DNA of 64,000 nt from Litorimonas sp965205225 (lineage in GTDB: Bacteria; Pseudomonadota; Alphaproteobacteria; Caulobacterales; Maricaulaceae): positions 434,001-498,000 of the forward strand of contig CBDBFZ010000002.1 of the NCBI GenBank assembly GCA_965205225.1, written 5' to 3'. The notes below the pieces were generated by a model. It ran no database searches. It saw only the letters and a list, made by a program, of their open reading frames with translations, and was not told the origin of the DNA. Positions 17,880 through 26,710 of the stretch are shown one piece after another. Each line of letters starts with the position of its first letter. Positions within the stretch are counted from its first letter, which is position 1. A program made the position numbers and the translations under genes.

Positions 17880-18930
17880 ACGATATTCCCCGATCTCAAT
17901 CTGGCCGAGCCGCTTTCGCGCGCATGGGCGACGCTCGGCTATGCTGACCCCAAGCCGATTCGGACGGAAGCGATTTCCGCAGCTGTTCAAGGGTCGGGAC
18001 TTGCTGGGCATCGCGCAAACAGGAAACGGCAAGACAGCGGCGTTCGCTCTACCCACTCTGCATCACATCTTTACACGCAATATGAACCCGCCCAAGCACG
18101 GAGCGCGCGTGCTCGTCCTTGCCGACTCGGGAACTGGTTGAACAGATCAAAGAGAGTTTCCGAAGCTATGGACGCTTCACGGTGGATATTGAGGTTGCCA
18201 AGATTACGGACGGCGTATCAATTGCCCGTTAAACCAAACGCCTTGTTCACGGAAATGATGTAATCGTGGCCACGCCCGAAACGCCTGATCGATCTGCTCG
18301 ACCGCAGCGATGTCCGTCTGTCTGGCGTCGAAGTCCTGATTCTCGATGAGGTCGACCAGATGATGGATATGGGTTTCATTCAGGCGTCGAAGAAGATTGT
18401 CCCACTCCTGCCCAAGCAACGTCAGACTCTCTTCTTCTCTCTTCTCTGCGACCTTGCCGCCCAAAATCAAGAAACTGGCCGACAATTTTCTGGCAGATCC
18501 AGTCCGAATTTCCGTCACACCAACTAACTCACAGCCGTTCGCGTCGACCAATCGCAACTCCGCAAGCACCCTTCGCGGCGAAGCTCAAGGACAAGTTCCA
18601 GAACAAATTCCAGGGAAGTTCCCAAGGGAAATCTCAGGGTAAACCTAAGGATAAGTCGAAAGATAGCGGCGAGTATCACAGCCGGTGCCGCCGGACAGCC
18701 CCGACCCGGTCAAAGACACCCAGTTCCAAGAGCGGCCGAAGCAAACGGTTCCCAGCAATCCCGGAAGCTCACCCCAAAACGCGCGCAAACATAATCGCCG
18801 GTCCGCCTCTCAGCGCGGCAAAGGTCTGTACAACTTCGACCGTGCACAAACCATTCTTAACCGCAGAGAAAGGGTCAAGACAAAGACCATTAAATATCGA
18901 CGCTTGCAATACCGCAAAACTATGGCTTAA
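17880..18930 (+). pseudogene. DEAD-box RNA helicase (RhlE-like), heavily decayed
   Basis: Reading across frames gives LAEPLSRAWATLGYADPKPI, then LFKGRDLLGIAQTGNGKTAA (Q motif region and motif I, with Asn where Thr is usual). ELVEQIKESFRSYGRF, VIVATPE, VLILDEVDQMMDMGF (motif II changed to DEVD) and TLFFS...LPPKIKKLADNFLADP follow. At least four frameshifts are needed. The helicase C-terminal domain is missing, and a Lys/Gln/Ser-rich tail (KDKFQNKFQG...) follows directly. The span 17700-17880 before it holds nothing I recognise. Confidence 0.8.
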
Positions 18931-19015
18931 TATCAGACAAAGAGGTGAGCAAACCCTCGCTTAGCTTAAACTCAAAATTTTTCCTTTAGAAGATATACAA
19001 TTTAAAGAGTTCATT

Positions 19016-19894
19016 ATGTCTAAACGACCTGTAATTGTACATTATCACCTTTTCAAGAATGCAGGCACATCTGTCGATCGGCTGTTGCATAATAATTTTG
19101 GTGACAACGAATGGGCAGAAATTGAAGGGCCCGACAATAAGAAGCTCGATCCCGAACCACTAATTGACTACATTCGGAACAATCCCAAACTGAAAGCGGT
19201 CAGTTCCCACACGGCGATAATCTCTCTTCCGCATACCAATGACCTAGAAATCCTTCCCATTGTGTTTTTGCGACACCCCATCGACCGGATCCGATCTGTC
19301 TATGATTTTGAGAAAAAGCAAAACGTCCTTACACCCGGGGCGATCAAAGCTAAGGAAGGTGACTTCAAATCTTATATGGACTGGCGCCTATCCTCACCGA
19401 GGCCGGGGCAAATTACGAACTTCTACGCGAGGCGACTCAAGGATTTCTTCGAATTCACGCCTGATAAGCAGCTTGCCCTTTTCCTCCCACGCGCTAAAGC
19501 AGCTATAGAAGCGCTACCGGTAGTGGGATTTGTTGAAGATTTTATGGAGTCAATGGAACGTATCTCTGACCACATCACCCCACACTTTCCAGATTTCAAG
19601 ATCGATAATGTGAGAGAGAATGTTACGTCCACCCGTAATTCCAATTTGGCGGAAAATCTCAGAGCATTCAAGGAGCGCATCGGTGCTGATGTTTACCGCG
19701 ATTTAGTAGCGATCAACACGATTGATTTAGAACTCTATGAATTTGCACGTAGGCGATTAGAAGGAGTAGAGTTTGTGTCGGGGGCGGCGAGAGAAATCGA
19801 GACACATCTCGAAGCTGGTATAGTGCAGCGCCTGCTCGCCGGTATAGGTCGGCCTTTATGCAGGGCATGGCAGGCCCGCAAATCCCGATTTTAG
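19016..19894 (+). CDS. Sulfotransferase family 2 protein
   Basis: Protein of 292 residues. HYHLFKNAGTSVDRLLHNNF near the N-terminus is the PAPS 5'-phosphosulfate-binding loop, and IVFLRHPIDRIRSVYDFE is the 3'-phosphate-binding motif of the Sulfotransfer_2 family. Such enzymes move sulfate from PAPS to a sugar hydroxyl. The next two genes encode a polysaccharide ABC exporter, so the likely substrate is a surface or secreted polysaccharide. The end overlaps the longest reading of the following gene by 37 bp. It is moderately AT-rich, like its two neighbours, which suggests acquisition as a block. Confidence 0.85.
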   Translation: MSKRPVIVHYHLFKNAGTSVDRLLHNNFGDNEWAEIEGPDNKKLDPEPLIDYIRNNPKLKAVSSHTAIISLPHTNDLEILPIVFLRHPIDRIRSVYDFEKKQNVLTPGAIKAKEGDFKSYMDWRLSSPRPGQITNFYARRLKDFFEFTPDKQLALFLPRAKAAIEALPVVGFVEDFMESMERISDHITPHFPDFKIDNVRENVTSTRNSNLAENLRAFKERIGADVYRDLVAINTIDLELYEFARRRLEGVEFVSGAAREIETHLEAGIVQRLLAGIGRPLCRAWQARKSRF

Positions 19895-20745
19895 ACATTC
19901 ACTCAGATGAAAATGACGACAATGGAGGCCTTCCGTATCGCGACCTAACCGACTATACTTCGGGGATGTGGTCTATTCGAAACGTTCTTGCGGGACTCGG
20001 TCGGGTATCTCTCTGGTCTCGCTTGGCGCTAACTGATATCGAAGAACTCTATAAGCGTAGCGTGCTCGGCATGGCATGGGTTGCTCTTGCGTTCGCACTC
20101 TTCATATTTGTGAAAATTCTGATCTTCGGTTCAATAACAATAATCGATGAGCGCTATTTTTCGATCTGGCTAAGCATAGGCTTTTGGGTCTGGACTCTGT
20201 TCCAGAGCATAGTCGTTGAAGGTAGTAGGACATTTCTATCGGCGCGCGGTTGGATTCTTGGCACCAAACTACCGCTTTCTATCTACGCCATCCAGGTTCT
20301 AACTCGGGCGCTAATTCGATTTAGCTTCTCACTGCCAGTCGTGGTTAGTTTGTTTTTGTTCTTTAAATGGATACCCACAATTGAATGGCTGTGGTCGCTT
20401 GGAGGTATAATTGCGATAGTGATCAACGGCCTTTGGATCACTTTGTTCCTCGCCACACTCTGCAGTCGTTATAACGATCTTATCCACTTAACTCAGTCAG
20501 TTATGCGAGTAATGTTTTTCGTGACACCGATTCTTTACGTGCCTGAACAAATGGGTGATAGGGCGCACTTATTGATATTCAATCCGTTCACCCACTATAT
20601 CGCCATAGTCCGAGATCCCATAATGGGTCTCGGCATACCGATTTTATCCTGGCAGGTAGTCATTGCAATGACAGTAATAGGTTGGAGTCTTACTTTATTA
20701 ACTTATCAGTTAATGGGTCGGAACATCGCATTATACGTTTCATGA
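19858..20745 (+). CDS. Polysaccharide ABC exporter, permease (Wzm/KpsM-like)
   Basis: ABC-2 type permease of up to 295 residues. The N-terminal cytoplasmic part has LTDIEELYKRSVLGMAWVAL, the counterpart of the usual IRxRYKxSxLGxxW motif. Six hydrophobic segments follow and the late motif VTPILYVPEQM...NPFTHYIAIVRD is characteristic. The start is uncertain: ATG 19858 overlaps the sulfotransferase, while ATG 19966 (MWSIRNVL) would avoid overlap. It ends with a 4-bp ATGA overlap with the ATPase gene, as expected for a tightly coupled transporter pair. Confidence 0.85.
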   Translation: MQGMAGPQIPILDIHSDENDDNGGLPYRDLTDYTSGMWSIRNVLAGLGRVSLWSRLALTDIEELYKRSVLGMAWVALAFALFIFVKILIFGSITIIDERYFSIWLSIGFWVWTLFQSIVVEGSRTFLSARGWILGTKLPLSIYAIQVLTRALIRFSFSLPVVVSLFLFFKWIPTIEWLWSLGGIIAIVINGLWITLFLATLCSRYNDLIHLTQSVMRVMFFVTPILYVPEQMGDRAHLLIFNPFTHYIAIVRDPIMGLGIPILSWQVVIAMTVIGWSLTLLTYQLMGRNIALYVS

Positions 20746-21458
20746 CAGAATTAATTTCATTGAAGGCGGTGACTTTGAATTACCCTGCATTGCGGGGTGG
20801 GGTTAGGTCATTCTTGCCTGGCCGCAGCAAGGTTAAAACTGCTCTCTCCGGAATAGATTTGTCACTTTCTAGCGGCGATCGACTTGCAGTTGTCGGCCTC
20901 AACGGGTCGGGAAAATCTACCCTACTTCGTATAATGGCTGGGATTTATATACCTCAATTCGGAACTGTTTCCATTAATGGTACGACAGCTTCTTTATTCC
21001 GTCTGGGAATCGGTATGAAGATGGAACTAACGGGACGTCGAAACATCATCCTGCAAGGTATGATGCATGGCCACTCTCTAAATACCGTTCGAGCAATGAT
21101 ACCAGGAATAATCGAGTTTTCCGATTTGAGCGACGTGATTGATCAACCCATTAACACTTACAGTCAAGGTATGGCTATGCGGCTCTCTTTTTCAGTGGCG
21201 ACAGCCATGCAGCCTGATATCCTATTGCTAGACGAATGGATTGGCGCTGGCGATCGAGTTTTTCGCGAGAAGGCCAAGATTCGACTTCTTAGCCTAGTAG
21301 CAGACGCGCGCGGTTTGGTTTTAGCCAGTCATAGTACAAAACTTGTTCGTTCACATTGCAACGTCGCGGTTTGGTTAGAAAAAGGAATGGTTCGGATGAA
21401 AGGGTCCGTTGATGAAGTTATTAAAGCTTTCGAATCCGAAACTGACCTTGTATCCTAG
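20742..21458 (+). CDS. Polysaccharide ABC exporter, ATP-binding subunit (Wzt/KpsT-like)
   Basis: The start is ATG 20742, overlapping the permease stop. The product of 238 residues has Walker A GLNGSGKST, signature YSQGMAMRLSF (close to the canonical YSSGMxxRLxF of Wzt proteins) and Walker B PDILLLDEWIGAGD. There is no C-terminal carbohydrate-binding domain. That makes it the short (KpsT-like) form, which usually exports glycans without reading a terminal modification. The natural TAG stop lies in the CTAG target site of the IS5-type element that follows, so the insertion left the gene intact. Confidence 0.9.
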   Translation: MTELISLKAVTLNYPALRGGVRSFLPGRSKVKTALSGIDLSLSSGDRLAVVGLNGSGKSTLLRIMAGIYIPQFGTVSINGTTASLFRLGIGMKMELTGRRNIILQGMMHGHSLNTVRAMIPGIIEFSDLSDVIDQPINTYSQGMAMRLSFSVATAMQPDILLLDEWIGAGDRVFREKAKIRLLSLVADARGLVLASHSTKLVRSHCNVAVWLEKGMVRMKGSVDEVIKAFESETDLVS

Positions 21459-21472
21459 GTCGTAGTGAAGAA

Positions 21473-21480
21473 TTAATCAT
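21473..21480. repeat. 8-bp target duplication TTAATCAT (left copy)
   Basis: TTAATCAT at 21473-21480 is repeated at 22213-22220, exactly flanking IS1595 copy 2. Eight base pairs is the usual duplication for IS1595-family elements. Confidence 0.9.
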
Positions 21481-22212
21481 GGGTCATGCCTAGTTGATTG
21501 GATTTTCTCTGAGGTAACGTAACAGGGTTTTGTACTTGTCTTCAAGCCTGTGATTATATCTCCATTCCGTTTCCTTCAGGTGTAGATGAAAGGTGTGTTT
21601 TGGAACGCCCTTAAACTTCGCTAGACGCACCTTGGCCAGCCCCCAGAAGCCTTCGATGCCGTTGATGTGGGTTGGGCCCTGGGCGAACTCGTCCCTGGAA
21701 TGATCTACCCGATAATGACCATAGCCTATATCGACCAGTCCGTTATAGCCGCGCCAGCCATCGGAGTTGATGATGGAAGACGGGTTAACCCTACCCCGGA
21801 TAATCCCCTGTAGGGTGGTTCTGGAGCAGTCTGGCACAATCTCGGTATAGACCCGCCCGGCCCGTTCGTAGATGCCAAACAGGGTGGTCTTGCCATAGGC
21901 CCCGCGCCCGCGTTTGCCCTTGACGCGGGTTGCGCCGAAATAGCTTTCATCAACCTCGACCACGCCGAAGAAGGGTTTGTCCGCCTCGCAGGCCCAATGG
22001 ATGCGTTCGCGAAGAGCGCGGTAGATCCGGTTGATGGTATTACGGTTAAGCCCTGTCAGTTGGGCTGTTTGCAGGGCTGTCAGATCAGCGGCGAAGCAGC
22101 GAACGACCTCCCGAATTTTGCGCTCGGACAGATGCGAACCTTTTGAATAACGATTTTTCATTGCATACAGTGACTTAGATCCTATGCGGAGCCAATCAAA
22201 TAGGCAAGACCC
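21481..22212 (-). mobile_element. IS1595-family element, copy 2 (intact)
   Basis: The 732-bp element has terminal repeats GGGTCATGCCTAGTTGATTGG and GGGTCTTGCCTATTTGATTGG (complemented). It is flanked by a perfect 8-bp duplication and has an intact transposase. It is inserted near the end of the IS5-type element. Confidence 0.93.
21490..22161 (-). CDS. IS1595-family transposase (ISXO2-like DDE)
   Basis: The frame of 223 residues starts MKNRYSKGSHLSERKI. It has an HTH-like region (LTALQTAQLTGLNRNTINRI) and VEVDESYFGATRVKGKRG with the first catalytic Asp. SSIINSDGWRGYNGL carries the second Asp, and HINGIEGFWGLAKVRLAKFKG the ISXO2-type Asn/His/Glu region. All catalytic positions are present, unlike copies 1 and 3, so this is the copy that could still move. 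Copies 1 and 3 are highly similar in sequence. Confidence 0.92.
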   Translation of the reverse strand: MKNRYSKGSHLSERKIREVVRCFAADLTALQTAQLTGLNRNTINRIYRALRERIHWACEADKPFFGVVEVDESYFGATRVKGKRGRGAYGKTTLFGIYERAGRVYTEIVPDCSRTTLQGIIRGRVNPSSIINSDGWRGYNGLVDIGYGHYRVDHSRDEFAQGPTHINGIEGFWGLAKVRLAKFKGVPKHTFHLHLKETEWRYNHRLEDKYKTLLRYLRENPIN

Positions 22213-22216
22213 TTAA

Positions 22217-22980
22217 TCATTTGAGCCAGATTTTGATAGCTGCGATATAGACGAAGCCCATATAGTTTTGGATATGCTTGTCATATCGCGTAGCCACACG
22301 CCGGAACTGTTTGAGATAGCCAAAGAAACGCTCGACAATATTACGTTCCTTATACAAAGCCATATCAGTTTGCCTTGGCTTGCGCGCATTTTTCCGGAAC
22401 GGAATAACGGGCATAGCCCCGCTCTCATTCACCGCGTCTATAACGCACCGGCCATCATAGCCCTTATCCGCCAAGACATGATCCGCCTTAAACCCTGCCA
22501 ATAAGGCGGCGGCTTGCGTCATTTCGCTACAATGCCCGCCCGTTGCTATCAGGCGCAGAGCTAAACCCAATGCATCTGTCAGCCCATGTATTTTTGTCGT
22601 CAGGCCGCCCTTGGAACGCCCCAATGCGTGGGCATCAGGCCCCCCTTTTTATGCCGCGCCCCGGCCGCTTGGGCATGCGCCCGCACAATTGTGGCATCCA
22701 TCATCAGCCACTCTTGATCAGCGTGAGTGCGCAAGGCCTTAAAGACATCTTCTAAAACCCCGGCCTCAACCCAGAGATAATAACGCCGTTTGACACTGTC
22801 AAAACGCCCGAACCGTTCGGGTAAATCGCGCCAACGCCCGCCCGAACGGGCCATCCACAACAAAGCATCAATGAAAAGCCTGTTATTGGCGTTGCGACCC
22901 GGTTTCCCTGTGCTCCCATAAGGCAAATAAGGCTTTAAACGGCCCCATTGTTCATCCGTAAGTTCCTGATAACCAGACAT
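22217..22980 (-). CDS. IS5-family (IS427-like) transposase in two frames, probable -1 frameshift
   Basis: OrfA starts at the ATG at 22980 (MSGYQELTDEQWGRLKPYLP) and runs to MDATIVRAHAQAAGARHKKGG. OrfB (LGRSKGGLTTKIHGLTDALG, ADKGYDGRC, VERFFGYLKQFRRVATRYDK) continues in the -1 frame. At the switch the minus strand carries AAAAAGGGGGG. A -1 slip there gives KKGGGPDAHALGRSKGG, the usual family sequence. Programmed -1 frameshifting is known in this group, so the gene may be functional. The TGA stop of OrfB lies in the duplicated TTAATCAT next to IS1595 copy 2, so the native 3' end has been slightly altered. Confidence 0.85.
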
Positions 22981-23194
22981 ATGTGCGCTCCTGACAAAAT
23001 GAAGGAACATTATAGAAAATAAAAGTTAACTCTTCACTACAGCCTAGGGTAATAGTGGGAAGGTGCTCTAATAAATAATCAAAGCATTTCTGATAGAGGT
23101 ATTATATACACGCTTCAGTTAACTCCAAAGTTTTTATCATTAATAGCTTTAGACAAATCAACCTTGCTAGGCACAGGCCTTATTAATTTGTGTT

Positions 23195-23925
23195 GGCTCT
23201 TGCCTAGTTGATTAGCTCCGCATAGGATCTAAGTCACTGTATGCAATGAAAATTATTATTCAAAAGGTTCGAACCTGTCCGAGCGTAAAATTCGAGAGGT
23301 CGTTTGCTGCTTTGCCGCTGATCTGACAGCCCTGCAAACAGCCCAACTGACAAGGCTTAACCGTAACACCATCAACCGGATCTACCGCGCTCTTCGCGAA
23401 CGCATCCATTGGGCCTGCGAGGCGGACAGACCCTTCTTCGGCGTAGGCGAGGTTGACGAAAGCTATTTCGGCGCAACCCGCGTCAAGGGCAAACGCGGGC
23501 GCGGGGCCTATGGCAAGACCACCCTGTTTGGCATCTACGAACGGGCCGGGCGGGTCTATACCGAGATTGTGCCAGACTGCTCCAGAGCCACCCTACAGGG
23601 GATTATCCGGGGTAGGGTTAACCCGTCTTCCATCATCAACTCCGATGGCTGGCGCGGCTATAACGGACTGGTCGATATAGGCTATGGTCATTATCGGGTA
23701 GATCATTCCAGGGACGAGTTCGCCCAGGGCCCGACCCACATCAACGGCATCGAAGGCTTCTGGGGGCTGGCCAAGGTGCGTCTAGCGAAGTTTAAGGGCG
23801 TTCCAAAACACACCTTACATCTCCACCTCAAGGAAACCGAATGGAGATATAATCACAGGCTTGAGCATAAATACAAAATCCTGCTAAGATACCTCAGGAA
23901 AATGCCAATCAAATAGGCAAGACTC
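23195..23925 (+). mobile_element. IS1595-family element, copy 3 (inactive)
   Basis: A 731-bp copy in the plus orientation with degenerate ends (GGCTCTTGCCTAGTTGATTAG and, complemented, GAGTCTTGCCTATTTGATTGG). It lies 32 bp from the end of hisIE. The 150 bp between it and the IS5-type element contain no gene. Confidence 0.88.
23246..23916 (+). pseudogene. IS1595-family transposase, frameshifted copy
   Basis: The ATG at 23246 starts MKIIIQKV, a shifted version of MKNRYSKG. The frame returns to family sequence (LSERKIREVVCCFAADLTAL) and shifts again around VGEVDESYFG. The C-terminal half (from IVPDCSRATLQG to LRKMPIK) is in one piece. Multiple indels make it inactive. Confidence 0.85.
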
Positions 23926-23943
23926 ATATATATATATATATAA
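23926..23943. repeat. AT dinucleotide run
   Basis: About nine AT/TA units follow the IS1595 copy and precede the end of the his operon. The self-complementary run could slow RNA polymerase, but it has no GC stem and is not a standard terminator. Confidence 0.7.
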
Positions 23944-23956
23944 ATTTCGATTGACT

Positions 23957-24583
23957 CTAGGGGTTTTTGGATTGGTTACTGTTGGATAAAATCGGATGTC
24001 GGGATTCAAGACAACTCATCACTTCTAAAATCGACAAATCCTTCGCCCGGGTCACGACAAGCAAGTGGTAGAGTAGATCGGCCGCTTCATTGAGGAAGTC
24101 GTCATCCGTTCCCGCAATGGCGGCGAGGGCTGTTTCCACCCCTTCTTCGCCGACTTTCTGCGCGGCTTTCACGAGAGGGCCTTGCAGGAGCTTCGCCGTA
24201 TAGCTGCTGGTGGGATCGGCGTTTTTCCGGCCCTCGATAAGGACTTCTAGATAGGCTAGGAAGCCGACTCCAGTTGCGCTTTCAGTTCCGAAACAGGATG
24301 GGGTGCCTTCGTGACAGGTCGGGCCGGCCGGACGCGCTTTGATGAGCAGCGTGTCGGCATCACAATCCGGCTCAATACTGACCAGCGAGAGTGTGTGTCC
24401 ACTCGTCTCACCCTTAGTCCAGAGCGTATCGCGACTGCGCGAATGGAAGGTCACCAGACCCGTTTCCTGTGTCTTTGTCAGTGCCGCCTCATTCATATAG
24501 CCAAGCATCAGCACCTGCAGCGTGTCCGCATCCTGAACAATGGCCGGAATCAGGCCTCCGCCCTTTTCGAACTCTAGCTTCAT
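23957..24583 (-). CDS. hisIE: Bifunctional phosphoribosyl-AMP cyclohydrolase / phosphoribosyl-ATP pyrophosphatase
   Basis: Catalyses histidine steps 2 and 3: PRATP to PRAMP, then opening of the adenine ring. The 208-residue protein has a HisI domain first (MLGYMNEAALTKTQETGLVT, WTKGETSGH, EPDCDADTLL with metal-binding Cys/Asp, GPTCHEG with the second Cys). The HisE domain follows (YTAKLLQGPLVKAAQKVGEE, then GVETALAA and NEAADLLYHLLV). Last gene of the operon, overlapping hisF by 4 bp. No clear terminator is seen; IS1595 copy 3 sits just beyond its stop. In many alphaproteobacteria hisI and hisE are separate genes, so the fused form is another enterobacterial-like feature here. Confidence 0.95.
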   Translation of the reverse strand: MKLEFEKGGGLIPAIVQDADTLQVLMLGYMNEAALTKTQETGLVTFHSRSRDTLWTKGETSGHTLSLVSIEPDCDADTLLIKARPAGPTCHEGTPSCFGTESATGVGFLAYLEVLIEGRKNADPTSSYTAKLLQGPLVKAAQKVGEEGVETALAAIAGTDDDFLNEAADLLYHLLVVTRAKDLSILEVMSCLESRHPILSNSNQSKNP

Positions 24584-25359
24584 AGCCGCATCTCCAGTCC
24601 AGCCTTGGCCAGATCACGCTTCAAATCCGGGATGGCGATGATTTCTTTGTGGAAGACAGAGGCCGCCAGCGCGCCGTCCACATTCGCCTGCTTGAAAACG
24701 GCCTCGAAATGTTCCGTCGCGCCCGCGCCGCCCGACGCGATCAGAGGGACAGGGCAGATATCCCGGACAGCTTTGAGTTGAACGATGTCATAGCCTTTGC
24801 GCACCCCGTCCTGGTTCATGCAATTGAGGACGATTTCGCCCGCACCCCGATCCGTCGCTTCACGAACCCAGTCCAGCGTCGCCCGTCCGGTTTCACGGGT
24901 CTTGCCCGGATCGCCCGTATGACTCTTGACCCGGTAGGTTGCCCCCGAAAAATTAGAGTCTTCGAATGTGTCGATGCCGACGACGATACATTGGCGGCCA
25001 TAGGCGTCCTGCAACTCATCAATCAGGCCGGGGCGGAGCAGGGCGGGAGAGTTCACGCTAATCTTGTCGGCTCCCGCCGCTAGGCGCGCGCCGGCGGCGG
25101 CAACATTGTCGATCCCGCCTGCGACGCAGAAGGGTATGTCAAGTTCCCTGGAGACGCGCCGGATCCAGTCAGCGCTGACCTGCCTGTAGTCGGTCGAGGC
25201 CGTGATATCATAGAACACCAACTCGTCTGCGCCCTCATCGCGATAGCGGCAAGCCAGGTCAACAATATCGCCGACATCTTCGTGATTGCGGAACTGAACG
25301 CCCTTGACGACACGGCCGTCACGCACATCGAGACACGGAATAATCCGTTTCGCTAACAT
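24580..25359 (-). CDS. hisF: Imidazole glycerol phosphate synthase, cyclase subunit
   Basis: Works with HisH to make imidazole glycerol phosphate and AICAR from PRFAR and glutamine-derived ammonia. The frame extends upstream to 25389, but MLAKRIIPCLDVRDGRVVKG from ATG 25359 is the standard N-terminus, giving 259 residues. The catalytic Asp of CLDV, VAGGIDN, GADKISVNSPAL and LIASGGAG are all present on a (beta/alpha)8 barrel. It starts 11 bp after hisA ends and overlaps hisIE by 4 bp (ATGA). Confidence 0.95.
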   Translation of the reverse strand: MLAKRIIPCLDVRDGRVVKGVQFRNHEDVGDIVDLACRYRDEGADELVFYDITASTDYRQVSADWIRRVSRELDIPFCVAGGIDNVAAAGARLAAGADKISVNSPALLRPGLIDELQDAYGRQCIVVGIDTFEDSNFSGATYRVKSHTGDPGKTRETGRATLDWVREATDRGAGEIVLNCMNQDGVRKGYDIVQLKAVRDICPVPLIASGGAGATEHFEAVFKQANVDGALAASVFHKEIIAIPDLKRDLAKAGLEMRL

Positions 25360-25369
25360 CGCGCGATGC

Positions 25370-26095
25370 CTAGCACGCAATCGCCTCATTTAGCGTGAAA
25401 TGACCTTCATAGAGGGCCCGGCCAATGACGATTCCATATGGGTTGAAGGCTTTGAGCTCGCGCACATGCTCAAGTGTACCAACCCCGCCCGATGTGATGA
25501 GGTTCAGCCTCGGATAATTCTGGATGATTTTCCGGTAGAGGATTGTATTCCCGCCTGTTCCGGTGCCGTCACGGCCAATATCCGTCACTAGAATCATCTT
25601 CAGACCGGACGCCGTGTAATTGTCCAGCCCGTCAAAAAAGGGCGCGGTTGTTGTTTCCGTCCATCCCTTGATGGCGGGATAGGCAACACCGTTTTTATCA
25701 ATATTAACGTCGAATGCGAGAACGATGCGGTCGGGGCCGAACTCCTCGATCCAGTGTTTGACCATAAAGGGGCGCTTGACGGCCAAGCTGCCGATTACAA
25801 CGCGTTCCACGCCTGCGTCAAGCAGACGTTTTACCGTGACCATATCGCGAATACCGCCTCCGACCTGAATCTTGAGGTCAACCGCCTGGACCAGCTGACC
25901 GATTAGGTCCGCTTGGACAAGCTCTTCATTCTTCGCGCCATCAAGATCGACAACATGCATCCACTCGGCACCGCCACGGGCATAGTCGCGCGCGACTTCG
26001 AGGGGGTTTTCATCATATTGGGTTTTCGCATCGAAACTACCTTTGAACAGCCTGACGCATTTTCCGTTCATAAGGTCGATAGCAGGGTAGATCAT
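25370..26095 (-). CDS. hisA: ProFAR isomerase (HisA)
   Basis: Converts ProFAR to PRFAR, histidine step 4. The 241-residue barrel has YPAIDLMNGKCVRLFKG with the catalytic Asp, MHVVDLDGA, QVGGGIRD and VTDIGRDGTGTG with the second catalytic Asp. ITSGGVG completes the phosphate site. The start codon overlaps the hisH stop (4 bp). The frame is complete and of normal length. Confidence 0.95.
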   Translation of the reverse strand: MIYPAIDLMNGKCVRLFKGSFDAKTQYDENPLEVARDYARGGAEWMHVVDLDGAKNEELVQADLIGQLVQAVDLKIQVGGGIRDMVTVKRLLDAGVERVVIGSLAVKRPFMVKHWIEEFGPDRIVLAFDVNIDKNGVAYPAIKGWTETTTAPFFDGLDNYTASGLKMILVTDIGRDGTGTGGNTILYRKIIQNYPRLNLITSGGVGTLEHVRELKAFNPYGIVIGRALYEGHFTLNEAIAC

Positions 26096-26685
26096 AACGT
26101 CGCAAAAGCTTTCAGGATGGTGGAGCCCGTCTGCGAGCTTCGCTCCGGGTGGAACTGGCAGCCACGAACATTATCGTGGCGAACCATAGCGGAGAAGGGT
26201 GTATGGTAATGACATGTTGCCAGCGTTTCTTTGCTCGTTAAGGCTGCGAAAGAATGAACAAAATAAGCATGATCGCCACCGGAGAGATCACGAGTCAGTG
26301 GATCGTCGACCAGATTGGTCAGCTGATTCCAGCCCATATGCGGCGTTGGTAAGTCGCCTACATCCAAGGATTTAACCCGTCCCGGCACAAGTCCCAGTCC
26401 GGTCGTCGCTGTTCCGCCTTCTTCCAACGCATCGAACAAAAGTTGCATTCCTAAACAGATACCAAGCACGGGTTGATCCAGCAAGCGAAGCGTGTCTTCA
26501 AGATTGGCGGCTCGAATTTTCTCCATCGCATAGGGCGCGGAGCCGACACCGGGGATCAGAACACGATCAGCGGAGCGGATCTCGTCCGGATCATCACTGA
26601 TCCGGTTGGTAATACCCAACCGGTCAAACGCGAAACCGACCGACGCCAGATTGGCGCACTTCGTATCAACAATCAGGACGCTCAC
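26092..26685 (-). CDS. hisH: Imidazole glycerol phosphate synthase, glutaminase subunit
   Basis: Supplies ammonia to HisF. I place the start at GTG 26685 (MSVLIVDTKCANLASVGFAF): an AGGTAGAG ribosome binding site lies close upstream and the longer frame runs into hisB. The product has 197 residues with VLGICLGMQLL (nucleophile Cys), GLGLVPG, HAYFVHSF and GCQFHPERS (His and Glu of the triad). The first hisH residues are usually VxIIDYGxGN; here they are VLIVDTKCAN, a slightly unusual oxyanion-side loop. It begins 25 bp after the hisCB stop. Confidence 0.9.
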   Translation of the reverse strand: MSVLIVDTKCANLASVGFAFDRLGITNRISDDPDEIRSADRVLIPGVGSAPYAMEKIRAANLEDTLRLLDQPVLGICLGMQLLFDALEEGGTATTGLGLVPGRVKSLDVGDLPTPHMGWNQLTNLVDDPLTRDLSGGDHAYFVHSFAALTSKETLATCHYHTPFSAMVRHDNVRGCQFHPERSSQTGSTILKAFATL

Positions 26686-26710
26686 GAAATCTCTACCTGC
26701 AACGCGATCA

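Larger units (their letters stand above)
21459..23043 (-). mobile_element. IS5-family (IS427-like) element, itself split by IS1595 copy 2
   Basis: Ends match as an inverted repeat (GTCGTAGTGAAGA at the left, GCTGTAGTGAAGA complemented at the right). They are flanked by CTAG on both sides (21455-21458 and 23044-23047), a usual IS427-group target. Without the nested IS1595 and its duplication, the element is about 845 bp, a normal length for the group. Confidence 0.82.
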
